DNA from: Halalkaliarchaeum desulfuricum
GTDB lineage: Archaea; Halobacteriota; Halobacteria; Halobacteriales; Haloferacaceae
Direction: 5' to 3'
DNA: 64,000 nt
Assembly (NCBI RefSeq): GCF_002952775.1
Contig: NZ_CP025066.1
Location: 2,046,001-2,110,000, forward strand
In this document: in pieces, positions 36,870 to 45,328 of the stretch
How positions within the stretch are numbered: the stretch's first letter is position 1
How the letters are laid out: every line of letters begins with the position of its first letter
Position numbers and translations under genes: made by a program
Notes under the pieces: model-generated
What the model saw: the letters and a program-made list of their open reading frames with translations, nothing else
The model's database searches: none
What the model was told of the DNA's origin: nothing

Positions 36870-37745
36870 TTATCGGTCAGCGTCCGGACCGCCGTCGTCG
36901 TCAACATCGTTCCTCTCCCGCGTTTCCGGCCATTCGGGCGCGTCGTAGCGCTCGATGAGTTCCCAGCGGTGGTTCAACTGATCGGCGGCCCTGCGGAACA
37001 CGCCGATGAGCGTGTGCGCCTCCCGGGTCGTCGGGTGGGCGCGACCAAAGACGCGCCGGAACAGCGTCCGGGTTCGATCGAACCGGTTCCCGGAATAGCC
37101 AGCCGCATCGAGGAAGTCGTCGAACCGGTCGTGGACGCGTTCGACGTCGGCTTCCGTCGCACGTTCGCGCTCGACGTCGGGCAACTGGGTGTCCGTCAAG
37201 AACAGCTCCCGGAGCTCGTACAGCACGATCGTCGCCGCCTGACCCAGGTTCAACACCGGATACTCCGGGCTCGCGGGGATCGAACACACCTCGTCGAGCT
37301 GCCGGAGCTCCTCGTTGTCGAGTCCCCGCCCCTCGCGGCCGAACACCAGGGCGGTGTCCGTCTCCACGGTCGCAAGCGAGTCGCGAAGCTCGGCGGGAGT
37401 TCGAAACGGGAACCGGACGTGGCGTCTGGCGTCCTCGCCGGTGATGGCGGTACAGCCGACGGTGTGGTAGCGGTCGGCCACCTCCTCGAAGGTCACCTCT
37501 CTGGCGTTCGGGAGGACGTCCTCCCTGGCGTGGCCGGCGAAGCCGTACGCCTCGCCGCCCTCCGGAAGCGGCGGGGGATCTATCAAAGCGAGATCCGAGA
37601 GCCCGAAGTTCTTCATGGCACGCGCGATCGTCCCGACGTTGCCGGGGGTCTGTGGGTCGACGACGACCACCGTAAACGACGGTTGTCTCGTTTTCTCTTC
37701 CCGAGAGCACCCGTTGGCTCTGTCGGCGTCCTCTGTCGGCGTCAT
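36870..37745 (-). CDS. trmJ: SPOUT tRNA 2'-O-methyltransferase, TrmJ type
   Basis: Methylates the ribose of position 32 in tRNA using SAM. The SPOUT core starts FTVVVVDPQTPGNVGTIARAMKNFG (in part DPQTPGNVGTIARAMKNFG, ~30-48, with the catalytic Arg/Asn region), ALVFGREGRGLDNEEL near 135 and the C-terminal trefoil knot EYPVLNLGQAATIVLYEL near 165. A helical C-terminal domain (~200-280) is typical of TrmJ. The ATG lies 3 bp after the stop of the upstream gene on the same strand, so the two are co-transcribed. Confidence 0.92.
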   Translation of the reverse strand: MTPTEDADRANGCSREEKTRQPSFTVVVVDPQTPGNVGTIARAMKNFGLSDLALIDPPPLPEGGEAYGFAGHAREDVLPNAREVTFEEVADRYHTVGCTAITGEDARRHVRFPFRTPAELRDSLATVETDTALVFGREGRGLDNEELRQLDEVCSIPASPEYPVLNLGQAATIVLYELRELFLTDTQLPDVERERATEADVERVHDRFDDFLDAAGYSGNRFDRTRTLFRRVFGRAHPTTREAHTLIGVFRRAADQLNHRWELIERYDAPEWPETRERNDVDDDGGPDADR

Positions 37746-37748
37746 CGA

Positions 37749-38270
37749 TCACTCCTCGGCCGATCCGCTCTCTGCGAGCGCCTTGATGTCGATCCGGTGT
37801 TCCTCGCGCTGGGCGTCGAGCCGTTCCTGGATCTCCTGGGGGCTGGGCGGTTCCGGTAGTTCCTCGGGGGCCGTCTCGACGTGTTCGAGGCCGCCGTACT
37901 CGTCCGGCGCGCGGTTCCCGTCGGCGAACCACTCGTGGAAGGCGTCCTGTAGCTCCGCGGTCCCTTTCAGTTCGGAGCCGCCTTCCTCCCGGAACCAGTA
38001 GAGGAAATCGGGTTCGTGGACGCCACACAGCAGCACTTCGGCCCCCGGCTCGCCGTAGACGATCTCCGCGGGACGACAGTTCGAGATCTCCGCCTCGCCG
38101 TGAACGAGGTAACACGCGTCACACGGCTCCTCGACGAGCGCCAGCAGCCTGACGAGGCGTTCGCTCGCGTCGTCGGGGATCTCCTCAAGCGGCTTGAATT
38201 CGCCGTCCTCGTCGAAGATTTCCGCTTCCTCGAACCGCCAGCCGCGAAGCCCAACGCTCACTTTGGCCAT
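37749..38270 (-). CDS. Conserved protein upstream of trmJ
   Basis: A 173-residue acidic soluble protein starting MAKVSVGLRGWRFEEAEIFD. It has two Cys-containing stretches (PCDACYLVHGEAEISNCRP, with a CxxC, and LLCGVHEPDF) that could bind zinc or iron, and a charged helical tail. It is conserved-looking, but I do not assign a domain. The start at 38270 is well defined; longer open frame upstream is antisense noise. Cotranscription with trmJ suggests a tRNA- or translation-related role, which is guilt by association only. Confidence 0.75.
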   Translation of the reverse strand: MAKVSVGLRGWRFEEAEIFDEDGEFKPLEEIPDDASERLVRLLALVEEPCDACYLVHGEAEISNCRPAEIVYGEPGAEVLLCGVHEPDFLYWFREEGGSELKGTAELQDAFHEWFADGNRAPDEYGGLEHVETAPEELPEPPSPQEIQERLDAQREEHRIDIKALAESGSAEE

Positions 38271-38518
38271 TTGGTGTGTGTAACGCTCCTGCAGATAAAA
38301 ACGACGTGTTCGGATTTCGCGGGCGAACCCCGCGAGTGCGCCGAGATGGGGAGGGATACAACGAGAAAACTTATGCCAAGTGCCCCAGAACCAACGATTG
38401 GACGCCGGAAGGGCACGCGGGTAGGGGTACTTGCTGCCACTCCGGCGCACACGGTTACTCATCGAGAGCGACGCGACCGTTCCGTGAGAGCCATTAGCGT
38501 CCCGGCCGAACCCCGCGT

Positions 38519-39220
38519 ATGGAGTTCTCCGAGTGGGAGCCGGTGTACGAGGCGATCCTCGCGGACTTCGGGTTCGACAGGGTGGCCGACGAGCGCGCCA
38601 GAGACGTGGCCGCCACATACGCGACCCCGGTCGACTTCTCCGTCCTGGCGGAAGCCGTCGGCGTCGCCGGTGGGAAGACTGTGGCGATCGTCGGTGCGGC
38701 CCCGTCGCTTTCGGCGGAACTCGATACCTTCGACCCGGAGAGTGTCGACGCCGTGTTCGCCGCCTCGACTGCGGCCGACACCCTCCTCGGTGCGGATCTC
38801 CCGGTCGACTGTCTGGTAACCGACCTCGACAAAAACCCGGAGACTGCAGCGCGATTGACGCGGGAGGAGACGCTCGTCGCCGCCCACGCTCACGGGGATA
38901 ACGTCGAGATGGTTCGGCGTTTTCTCCCGGAGTTTGACCCCTCCTCGACGCTCGTGACCACCCAGGCCGAACCCGTCGACGCCGTCTACAATCTCGGCGG
39001 GTTCACCGACGGGGATCGTGCGGCGTTTCTGGCGGACGCGCTGGGGGCCGGGGAGCTTCGATTCCTCGGCTGGGAGTTCGACGACACCTCGGTCGGTCCG
39101 GTGAAGGCGAAAAAGCTCCGCTGGGCCGAACGGCTATTGTTCTGGCTCGAGCAGAGACGGAATGAGCGATTCGGGGTACTCGATGGCCGACGCAGCGGAA
39201 TCGAACAGATACCGGTGTGA
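38519..39220 (+). CDS. mptE: 6-hydroxymethylpterin diphosphokinase, archaeal MptE type
   Basis: A 233-residue enzyme that pyrophosphorylates 6-hydroxymethyl-dihydropterin on the route to tetrahydrofolate or methanopterin; archaea use this DUF115-fold enzyme instead of FolK. Characteristic segments are VAIVGAAPSLSAELD (~57-71), DCLVTDLDKNP (~100-110, the metal-binding Asp pair), VAAHAHGDN (~122-130) and GGFTDGDRAAFLADALGA near 160. The ATG is at the start of the conserved WEPVYEAILADFGF. It is monocistronic and converges on the small membrane gene at 39228. Confidence 0.93.
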   Translation: MEFSEWEPVYEAILADFGFDRVADERARDVAATYATPVDFSVLAEAVGVAGGKTVAIVGAAPSLSAELDTFDPESVDAVFAASTAADTLLGADLPVDCLVTDLDKNPETAARLTREETLVAAHAHGDNVEMVRRFLPEFDPSSTLVTTQAEPVDAVYNLGGFTDGDRAAFLADALGAGELRFLGWEFDDTSVGPVKAKKLRWAERLLFWLEQRRNERFGVLDGRRSGIEQIPV

Positions 39221-39227
39221 TGAAAAA

Positions 39228-39422
39228 TCACAACAGCGCGAGTAGAGTGCCGACCCCGAGCGAGAAAAAGAGTATATATAAGAGCCCGACGAGTACGTTT
39301 CGCTTGCTCGCACCGGGATAAAATCCAGGTAGAGCGTACAGGGCCGTGTGTTGGAACCGCCGATTTCGGGGGCGTCGCCTGGGCTGGGTCTCCTCTTTCG
39401 AACGCCTACTCGGCGCTGTCAT
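39228..39422 (-). CDS. Small membrane protein at the end of the SipW-type cluster
   Basis: A possible 64-residue protein: a basic N-terminus followed by HTALYALPGFYPGASKRNVL and a hydrophobic helix VGLLYILFFSLGVGTLLALL. The hydrophobic half is clearly non-random compared with antisense noise. The best ATG (39422) overlaps the acidic protein gene by 17 bp, so translation may be coupled. Two other ATGs lie a few codons upstream. Function unknown; it may be the last gene of the eight-gene cluster. Confidence 0.45.
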   Translation of the reverse strand: MTAPSRRSKEETQPRRRPRNRRFQHTALYALPGFYPGASKRNVLVGLLYILFFSLGVGTLLALL

Positions 39423-40095
39423 CACCATCGCCAATTTCGTCGTCCTCGGTGTCTGTCTCCGCATCATCGCCGTCGTCCGTCGTTTCCTCGGAGCTATCGT
39501 CCGTCGTTTCCTCGGAGCTGTCGGTCTCACCCTCGTCGGCGCTGCTGTTCGTTTCGTCGGGCGCTATTTCGCTCTCTGCATCCTCGTCGGATCCGTCGTC
39601 TGAGGTCGAATCTTCCGTTCCGTCGGATCCGTCTTCGATTTCGCCGCCGTCACCGTCTTCGCTCTCATCTGCATCGGCGTCGCCGTCGGCACTGGCGTCG
39701 CTGTCGACTTGACCGTCACTGTCGCCGTCTTCTGCAGTCTGCGGTTCCGAGTCGGCGTCGTCGGAGTCGGTGTTCTCGGTGTCACCGGCCGGCGTTGGAT
39801 CGTCGGTCTCTGGTTCCGTGTCGTCGGGCTCAGTTGGGCCGGATACTTCAGGAGCACTCGCTTCCGTGGCTGGGGCATCCGATCCGGTGTCGTTTCCGGG
39901 AGCACCGCTCCCGTTGCCGACTGTTTCGTTCGTCGTGGTCGTCTCGAACGTCTCGAACGTTTCGTTCGTCGAGAACGTTCCCTCTACCGTCTCCTGTGCG
40001 TTGAAGAACGCGGCCGTGTAGAATCCGCCGCTCGCGGCGACCGCGAACACCAGACCGACCACGGCCACGATCGACAACAGTTTTCTAATTGTCAT
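39406..40095 (-). CDS. Secreted, extremely acidic low-complexity protein
   Basis: A 229-residue protein with a signal-like helix (RKLLSIVAVVGLVFAVAASGG) followed by FYTAAFFNAQETVEGTF, which resembles the post-signal segment of SipW-processed proteins (AYFSDEESFEGNT in its neighbours). From about residue 50 it is almost wholly Asp, Glu, Ser, Thr and Gly with several NxT/NxS sites (NET, NGS, NDT), consistent with a disordered, glycosylated cell-surface or matrix component. Its ATG overlaps the signal-peptidase stop by 11 bp. No folded domain seen. Confidence 0.75.
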   Translation of the reverse strand: MTIRKLLSIVAVVGLVFAVAASGGFYTAAFFNAQETVEGTFSTNETFETFETTTTNETVGNGSGAPGNDTGSDAPATEASAPEVSGPTEPDDTEPETDDPTPAGDTENTDSDDADSEPQTAEDGDSDGQVDSDASADGDADADESEDGDGGEIEDGSDGTEDSTSDDGSDEDAESEIAPDETNSSADEGETDSSEETTDDSSEETTDDGDDAETDTEDDEIGDGDDSAE

Positions 40096-41128
40096 CGTTT
40101 ACCACCTCCCCGTCAACTGCGGAACTGTCCGCGACGGGCTCCTCCGCATTTATGCCCGGAACCCACTCGGATTCCGGACCGTCATCGCTCACTGTTGTGC
40201 CACCGTCGAATCCGACCGCGAGGATCGGATCAGATGGTTCGTCGCCGTCGACCGCTTCAGTAGACGCGGCTTCGGATTCGGACGCGGCGTTCGCGTTGCT
40301 GGGAATCCAGGCGGGCAACAAGGTCGCCGTGACCCCCAGGAGTGTCATCCCCGAAGCGATAGCGACGGTTACCGACAGCGTCGTCTGCCAGCTGTACGCG
40401 ACGTAGGCGCTGTACGGTGTAAACACCACCAGCGCGAGGAACGCCCCTTCGAACGTTCGCAGCGTCATGACGAACGGGGCGTTCGCGGCCGGGGTCGCCA
40501 CGTCCTCGGATTGTGCGTTTGCTGTCCCGACGTCTGCAGTTTCGTCGTCGCCGTCTCCTTTCGTGTCGTCGGAATCCGTCTCCGCTGCGAGTTCGTCGTC
40601 CACTTTCGAGAAGGACGCGTTCGACGCCCTGCTCCGGCGGTAGAACGTATAGGCCTCGTTCAGCGCGAGCAGCCCGAACGGCACGACGATCAGAGCGATG
40701 AAGCCGTACTGGGAGTTGGCGAACTGGATCACGTACCCGATGTATGGAATCGTCACGAACACGACGCCCAGGACGTTCTCGGCCGGGACGAGTCCGGCGT
40801 CGGGTGCCTCGTTGGCGTCGCCCATGGTTTCGAAGGCGATTCCGTCCCCGGATTCGACTACGCCGATCACCCGATGTGTCACCGGCACTTCGCTGTTGCC
40901 GCGCAGGAAGGTGATCACATCACCCTCCTGGATGGTGGCCGGATCCCGATCGGCGACGATCACCGCGTCGCCCGGCGCAATCGCCGGCGTCATGCTCGCG
41001 GTCAACACCACGAAGCTGTGGTCGGCGCCGACCGCCTGGGGCACCGCGTACACGACGAACGGCGCCACGACTGCGAGCAACAGGAGCACGCCGAGGACGC
41101 TTGCGACCCGCCGGACTGTCACGTTCAT
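40085..41128 (-). CDS. Signal peptidase I of the SipW / ER type
   Basis: A 347-residue membrane protease expected to cleave the leader of the neighbouring surface proteins. After a first helix (RVASVLGVLLLLAVVAPFVVYAV), the Ser motif is VVLTASMTPAIAPGD (~44-58) and the His motif VTHRVIGV (~88-95), followed by MGDANEAPDAG (~105). The catalytic base is His rather than Lys, as in SipW and archaeal/ER enzymes. At least two further helix groups and long acidic tails (~180-210 and the C-terminus) extend it beyond a usual ~200-residue SipW. ATG at 41128 overlaps the upstream gene by 4 bp. Confidence 0.88.
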   Translation of the reverse strand: MNVTVRRVASVLGVLLLLAVVAPFVVYAVPQAVGADHSFVVLTASMTPAIAPGDAVIVADRDPATIQEGDVITFLRGNSEVPVTHRVIGVVESGDGIAFETMGDANEAPDAGLVPAENVLGVVFVTIPYIGYVIQFANSQYGFIALIVVPFGLLALNEAYTFYRRSRASNASFSKVDDELAAETDSDDTKGDGDDETADVGTANAQSEDVATPAANAPFVMTLRTFEGAFLALVVFTPYSAYVAYSWQTTLSVTVAIASGMTLLGVTATLLPAWIPSNANAASESEAASTEAVDGDEPSDPILAVGFDGGTTVSDDGPESEWVPGINAEEPVADSSAVDGEVVNDDN

Positions 41129-42558
41129 GCCCCACCTCCGCAAAACGGGAAGCCGAACGGATCGTGCGCGGCCAGGACCTCGAAGTCGTGGCCGGCGTCG
41201 TCGTCAGTGTCCTCCGGATCGTCGCTACCGACGACTGTCAGTGGTCCGGGGTCACACCGGACCTCGAGTTCCCGTTCGCCGCCGTCGACGACGAGGTACA
41301 GCGTGCTTTCGAACGCGGACCCGCTGGTCGAGCTTCCCTCCCGGCTGCTGGCCTCGAGGAAGAACTCGTCGCCCTGGGAGAGCTGTCCGTCGAACAGCAG
41401 TCCCTGGAGTCCGCTTTCGGGGCCCTGACCACCCTGCTTGCGGTAGTAGGCCCGGACGTCGCGAGCCTCGGCGCCGTTATCCTCGCCGGTGTACCGGACC
41501 AGCAGTCCACCGACGTTGCTGCCGTCGGTACAGTCGACACACTCCAGATCGTGACACAGGGGCACACCGTCGGCGTTCCTCGCGCCGACGAGGCGGAAAT
41601 CACCGACCCGGATTCCGGGGGCGATCGGATCAGAGCAGCTCGTGTGGAGCTGAGCGTTCTTCTTGCCGTCGACGTAGAACGCGGCTTCGGGCTGGCCGGA
41701 CATGGGTAGCGGAACGGTGAACATCCCACCAGGGGGCAGCTCGACCGATTCGGAGCCGTCCGTCGGGTACAGCTGTTCGACCGCCTCGACGTTGCCACTC
41801 GGGACGTACACTGCCACGTCGGCCGTCGTCGGTCCGACGTATTCCATGGTACTCTCCGAGAGCCTGCTCGTGCAGGGTTCACACACGTCCGGGCACGGGG
41901 CCCGGTCGGCGAATGGGTTCACCGCGCCCTCCTCGGGCACGTGTCGGCACTGGTCGGCGTGCAGCTCGAACGTGAGGTCCGACGTTTCGCCTGCAAGCGA
42001 TTCCGTGTCCTCGTAGGGGAAGAACCACCGGAGCACGAGCTCTATCGCCCTGCGGTCCGACGGGTCCAGACACCCCTCGCCGATCCGGAGCCCGTCGTGG
42101 AGTTCCCGCTTCAGTTGCGAGAGCGTCCACGTCCCCCGCTCGGGGATCTGTGAGACGCCGTTCCAGTTCCGCGGCTGAATCCACACCCTGAGGGCCTCCC
42201 CGAGGGGATCGTACGACGGCGGACAGTCGGTCGCGAGCCACAGCCTGGCGGGGTTCTCCTCTGCCCGGAGGCTGATGGACACCGATCCGCTGTCTCCCGG
42301 TTCGATCCCGTCGAAGCCGAAGGACAACTCGCCGTCCGGAGAGACCGAACAGTAGTTTTCCTCGCAGTCGAGTTCGACCCCGATGCCGACGCCGCCGGTT
42401 TCCAGCGTCCCCGAGACGCGCTGCCCCTCGTTGAGCAACGCGTGGGTTCCCGCGCCCGTGAACGCCCCGGCGACGCCGATCGCCCCGACGCTGGCGAGGA
42501 TCTGCCGCCGGCTCAGTCCGGCGAGGCGTCCGGTGTCCGTCCGACGCTCGTCGGTCAT
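41125..42558 (-). CDS. SipW-type secreted surface protein with C-terminal domain
   Basis: A 477-residue exported protein. Its N-terminus has a twin-arginine motif and hydrophobic helix (LSRRQILASVGAIGVAGAF), then a GTLETGGVGI segment like the GNTLTAGEL element of its neighbours. The first half follows the family scaffold (IEPGDSGSVSISLRAEENPARLWL, in part) and closes with ELHADQCRHVPEEGAVNPF near residue 222. The second half (~240-477) is a separate beta-rich domain with several Cys (CEPC, CHDLECVDC) and an FPFCGGG end. Overlaps both neighbours by 4 bp (ATGA), so it is strictly co-translated with the signal peptidase. Confidence 0.78.
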   Translation of the reverse strand: MTDERRTDTGRLAGLSRRQILASVGAIGVAGAFTGAGTHALLNEGQRVSGTLETGGVGIGVELDCEENYCSVSPDGELSFGFDGIEPGDSGSVSISLRAEENPARLWLATDCPPSYDPLGEALRVWIQPRNWNGVSQIPERGTWTLSQLKRELHDGLRIGEGCLDPSDRRAIELVLRWFFPYEDTESLAGETSDLTFELHADQCRHVPEEGAVNPFADRAPCPDVCEPCTSRLSESTMEYVGPTTADVAVYVPSGNVEAVEQLYPTDGSESVELPPGGMFTVPLPMSGQPEAAFYVDGKKNAQLHTSCSDPIAPGIRVGDFRLVGARNADGVPLCHDLECVDCTDGSNVGGLLVRYTGEDNGAEARDVRAYYRKQGGQGPESGLQGLLFDGQLSQGDEFFLEASSREGSSTSGSAFESTLYLVVDGGERELEVRCDPGPLTVVGSDDPEDTDDDAGHDFEVLAAHDPFGFPFCGGGA

Positions 42559-43421
42559 GCCGTCACCTCGGTTTCGCCGTCGACGGCGAACGGATTGGTC
42601 GGGTCGTCGGCGGCGACGGCCCGGAACTCGATGTCGAACGCGACCGACGTGCCCTGGAGGTCGTTGACGTTCTCGAGGATCGTCGGGAACGCCCACGCCA
42701 GGGCCAGACAGAGCCGGTCGCCCTCTTCGAGCACGCTGTTGTCCAAGACGCCGGGGTTCAGCTCGATCCCCTCGAAAACGGAGCCGTCGACACCGCCGAC
42801 GGTCGGCATCTCACCCAGGACGCCTTCGGCGATCGGTTCGCCGAAGGAACTCTCTTCTGCCCCCTGACAGCCGAACAGCCCGAAGATCCCCGTGTCGTAC
42901 CACAGTTCGGTTTCGATGGCGTTCGCCAGGGGGTTCTCCGCGAGCGGGGGACAGTCTTCTTCGCTGCCCTCTGTCGTCCCGCAAGACGGCGAGATCCGGA
43001 GCCAGACCCGTGCGTCGGCCTCCTCCGCCAGGAGTCCGATGCTCGCCGTACCGGAGTCACCCGGGAGGACGTTGTTCACCTGGATTGCGGGACCGTCGAC
43101 GTCGGCCACGTAGCCGTCGACGTTCTCGTAGTCCCATTCCTCGGTGGAGCCGTTCGTCGCGAGCGGGGCTCCAGTGAGGAGGTGGCCGTTGTACGTGCTG
43201 TACCAGGACACCCGGATCCGGGGCCCGACGTCGTTGCTGATAGTACTCGAGTCATCGACTTCGACGTTGGCGCCGTCCGGCTGGGCGTAGGTGTAGTGTG
43301 TATACGTCCGGCGCCGGTTCGCAGTGCGGAGCTGGCCGTAGCCGATCCCGGCGACTCCGAGCCCGCCGATGCCTGCGAGAAGCGTTCGGCGGTTCAGTTC
43401 GGTTTTCGATTGATTCGTCAT
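42555..43421 (-). CDS. SipW-type secreted surface protein (short member)
   Basis: A 288-residue member of the cluster family. The leader TELNRRTLLAGIGGLGVAGIG has a twin-arginine pair. The scaffold shows NNVLPGDSGTASIGLLAEEADARVWL (in part) near 110 and ends FRAVAADDPTNPFAVDG, a diverged form of the shared terminal motif. The RR-containing leader fixes the start at ATG 43421; an in-frame start at 43541 would bury the signal behind 40 residues. A GGGGGA-type Shine-Dalgarno-like run lies about 10 bp upstream. It is 253 bp downstream of the next cluster gene. Confidence 0.76.
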   Translation of the reverse strand: MTNQSKTELNRRTLLAGIGGLGVAGIGYGQLRTANRRRTYTHYTYAQPDGANVEVDDSSTISNDVGPRIRVSWYSTYNGHLLTGAPLATNGSTEEWDYENVDGYVADVDGPAIQVNNVLPGDSGTASIGLLAEEADARVWLRISPSCGTTEGSEEDCPPLAENPLANAIETELWYDTGIFGLFGCQGAEESSFGEPIAEGVLGEMPTVGGVDGSVFEGIELNPGVLDNSVLEEGDRLCLALAWAFPTILENVNDLQGTSVAFDIEFRAVAADDPTNPFAVDGETEVTA

Positions 43422-43503
43422 TTGGTGTATCCCCCCGACGATTTCGGCCCGATGGGCCGGAGCAGTCGGTCGCTTTCTGACCCGTCTCCCGCGAGCGAGT
43501 GCA

Positions 43504-43526
43504 TATGAGTCGCGTACCGTCGCGCG
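43504..43526. promoter_or_regulatory. 23-bp element, copy 1 (upstream of 43421 gene)
   Basis: Begins tatgagtcgcgtaccgt and ends gcgcg; 22 of 23 bases match a second copy at 45181-45203. It lies about 83 bp before the ATG of the 43421 gene. Because copy 2 directly abuts a TATA box, this is best read as a promoter-proximal regulator site. Confidence 0.6.
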
Positions 43527-43576
43527 TGTGACTGGTGTCACACGTCGCGGACGGAGTCCGCGAGCCCAGGTCCACC

Positions 43577-43593
43577 GACGGAGTCGAACCGTC
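43577..43593 (-). other. T-arm-like hairpin, copy 1
   Basis: On the minus strand it reads GACGGTTCGACTCCGTC: a 5-bp stem closed by G-C over the 7-base loop TTCGACT, the consensus of a tRNA T-arm. Copies 2 and 3 have GC where this one has AU at stem pair two, a compensatory change. It lies between two surface-protein genes, 81 bp past the stop of one and 156 bp before the start of the next. Confidence 0.65.
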
Positions 43594-43673
43594 GCAAGGC
43601 GCCGGCGTGGATTGGTTTCTGTTCGTCCGAGAGTTATCGACGGAGGTGCGATCCTCCGTGATTGGATGTTAGC

Positions 43674-45023
43674 TTACTGTTGTGTGCTCTCGTTTCCCAT
43701 CTCCGCGAAGGGGTTCACGGGGTCGGGGTTGTGGCGGCACTGTTCGGTGTAGAACGACAGATCGAACGATACCGAATCGCCCTGTACCTCGTTGCCGACA
43801 CTGGTCGGGAGGCACCACTCGAAGCCGATGAACCGGGTGTTCGACGGTTCGAAGCAGAGCCCACCGTTCTCCTCGATCGGGACGCCGTTTCCATCTTCCA
43901 CGTCACAGTAGAAGAACCGGAAGTTGCTGATCCCGTATGGTTCCCCTCCCGGTGAGAGCGTCGTTGCGACAGTACCTTCCGTCTCACAGGCGTACACGGT
44001 CGCGAGTCCCTCGCCGTCGGCGATCCCGTCGGGTCCTCCCTTCAGGGTCACCTGGCAGATGGGTTCGTTGCTGGACCACGAGAAGCCGGTCGGCTCGTCA
44101 CCCTTGTAAGACACCTCGTCGATGGTGATTACGATTGTTTTGTCGTCGACGACGTAGGTAAACTCGTCTCCTGCCGTGAGGTTGTCGATGACGTTCTCAT
44201 CATCCTCTTTGGTCAGCGCAATGCACTCTCCCTCTGTGTCGTCGTCAGATCCGTTTTCCTCGTCCGGTACCTCGAATACGACCGGGTCGTACTGGAGCAG
44301 GAGCCCTTCGTTGAGTTCGTCGAGCACTTCACGTAGCGTACCGGCAGCGATCTGCGGTTCGTCTTCCTGGAAGACGTTGTCGCCGTCGTCGTACCACGCA
44401 CGGGCGATGATGTTGTCAGCGAGTTCTGCGCCGTCGCTTTCCGGGTGATCGCCGTCTTCTTCACCGGTCAAGTCGCCGTGGAGCCAGATGTAGCCCGGAT
44501 TGTCACACAGTTTGGTGCCGAAAGTGATCTCACCACAGTCGCCCGGCTTGACGTCGTCGAGTTCGATGAGGCTGTCCTCGTTCGGATCGAAGGATGGCTC
44601 ATCGAACGTTGCGATCTCGTCGCAGGCGAATTCGAGGTTCCGTCCTTCTTTCGCTGCCTCTTCGTGATCGTCGTAGTCGTCGAGGTCGACGTACATGTCG
44701 ACACCGCCGTCCCGTTCGAACGACTGGAGGCCGTTCCCATCGTGATCCGGGTACGCGTTGACGAAGGGCCGCATCGCCGAGCCGTAATCTTCCGACCGGC
44801 TCGACTGCGGGCCGCCGTAGTAGAGTTGCTGCCAGGTGACGCTCAGTTCGAGCTGCCCAGCAGTGAGGGTGTTCCCCTCGAAGGACTCCTCGTCACTGAA
44901 GTATGCCGTCGTCCCGAATCCCGCGCCCGCGCTCGCGACACCGACCATGCCGAGGCCAGCGAGCACTTTGCGGCGGGAGATCCCCATCGCGTTCGTTTCG
45001 AAGTTGTTCGATTCGTTTGTCAT
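43674..45023 (-). CDS. SipW-type secreted surface protein with internal beta domain
   Basis: A 449-residue exported protein. Leader GISRRKVLAGLGMVGVASAG then TTAYFSDEESFEGNTLTAGQLEL: a twin-arginine motif and the SipW-substrate element. Scaffold strands LDDVKPGDCGEITFGTKLCDNPGYIWL and AAGTLREVLDELNEGLLLQY flank an inserted beta-rich region (~290-395) containing YVVDDKTIVITIDEV and Cys pairs. The scaffold resumes with GFEWCLPTSVGNEVQGDS and closes with YTEQCRHNPDPVNPF. It has its own promoter with a palindromic TATA and a ~120-base leader holding hairpin copy 2. Confidence 0.85.
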   Translation of the reverse strand: MTNESNNFETNAMGISRRKVLAGLGMVGVASAGAGFGTTAYFSDEESFEGNTLTAGQLELSVTWQQLYYGGPQSSRSEDYGSAMRPFVNAYPDHDGNGLQSFERDGGVDMYVDLDDYDDHEEAAKEGRNLEFACDEIATFDEPSFDPNEDSLIELDDVKPGDCGEITFGTKLCDNPGYIWLHGDLTGEEDGDHPESDGAELADNIIARAWYDDGDNVFQEDEPQIAAGTLREVLDELNEGLLLQYDPVVFEVPDEENGSDDDTEGECIALTKEDDENVIDNLTAGDEFTYVVDDKTIVITIDEVSYKGDEPTGFSWSSNEPICQVTLKGGPDGIADGEGLATVYACETEGTVATTLSPGGEPYGISNFRFFYCDVEDGNGVPIEENGGLCFEPSNTRFIGFEWCLPTSVGNEVQGDSVSFDLSFYTEQCRHNPDPVNPFAEMGNESTQQ

Positions 45024-45067
45024 GATGTTCTTCCCTCGTGGAGGGGTCCTCCCGGGGGATTCCCACC

Positions 45068-45084
45068 GGCGGAGTCGAACCGCC
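45068..45084 (-). other. T-arm-like hairpin, copy 2
   Basis: Minus strand GGCGGTTCGACTCCGCC, perfect 5-bp stem with TTCGACT loop, 45 bp upstream of the ATG at 45023 and inside the predicted mRNA leader. Together with its 3' flank (GGTGGGA and a C-run) it matches copy 3 at 28 of 30 positions. Confidence 0.7.
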
Positions 45085-45161
45085 GTTCCGCGGAAGTGCC
45101 GCGGTTCGAGTCCGTCGCGATCGACGGGCTCGGTGCCGACGTGGGTGGTCGCCTGTAGATA

Positions 45162-45175
45162 CCCCTTATAAGGGG
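45162..45175 (-). promoter_or_regulatory. Perfectly palindromic TATA box of the 45023 gene
   Basis: CCCCTTATAAGGGG is a 14-bp perfect palindrome whose core is a canonical TATA. With initiation about 26 bp downstream, the transcript would start near 45142 and carry a ~120-base leader, unlike the leaderless genes elsewhere in the window. The 23-bp element abuts it upstream. Confidence 0.72.
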
Positions 45176-45180
45176 ATATG

Positions 45181-45203
45181 TATGAGTCGCGTACCGTTGC
45201 GCG
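45181..45203. promoter_or_regulatory. 23-bp element, copy 2 (upstream of the palindromic TATA)
   Basis: Second copy of the element at 43504-43526, one mismatch. It sits 5 bp upstream of the palindromic TATA box, where an archaeal activator or the BRE-contacting TFB acts. Confidence 0.65.
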
Positions 45204-45328
45204 CCTCGCCGTCAGGGTGTTGCTACCGTGCTTTTCGGGGGTCGTGTCCGGAGGTCTCAAACGCCCGTTCCGGCCGTTTTGGGGCGGTATGGTGTGCCTG
45301 CCGCCCGAATTTCTCTCCTGTATCGTGA

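Noticed and set aside
39430-39720. Possible second protein in the low-complexity region on the plus strand (Ser-rich frames)
   Set aside because: Ser-rich plus-strand frames are the complement of the Asp/Glu/Thr codons of the acidic secreted protein.
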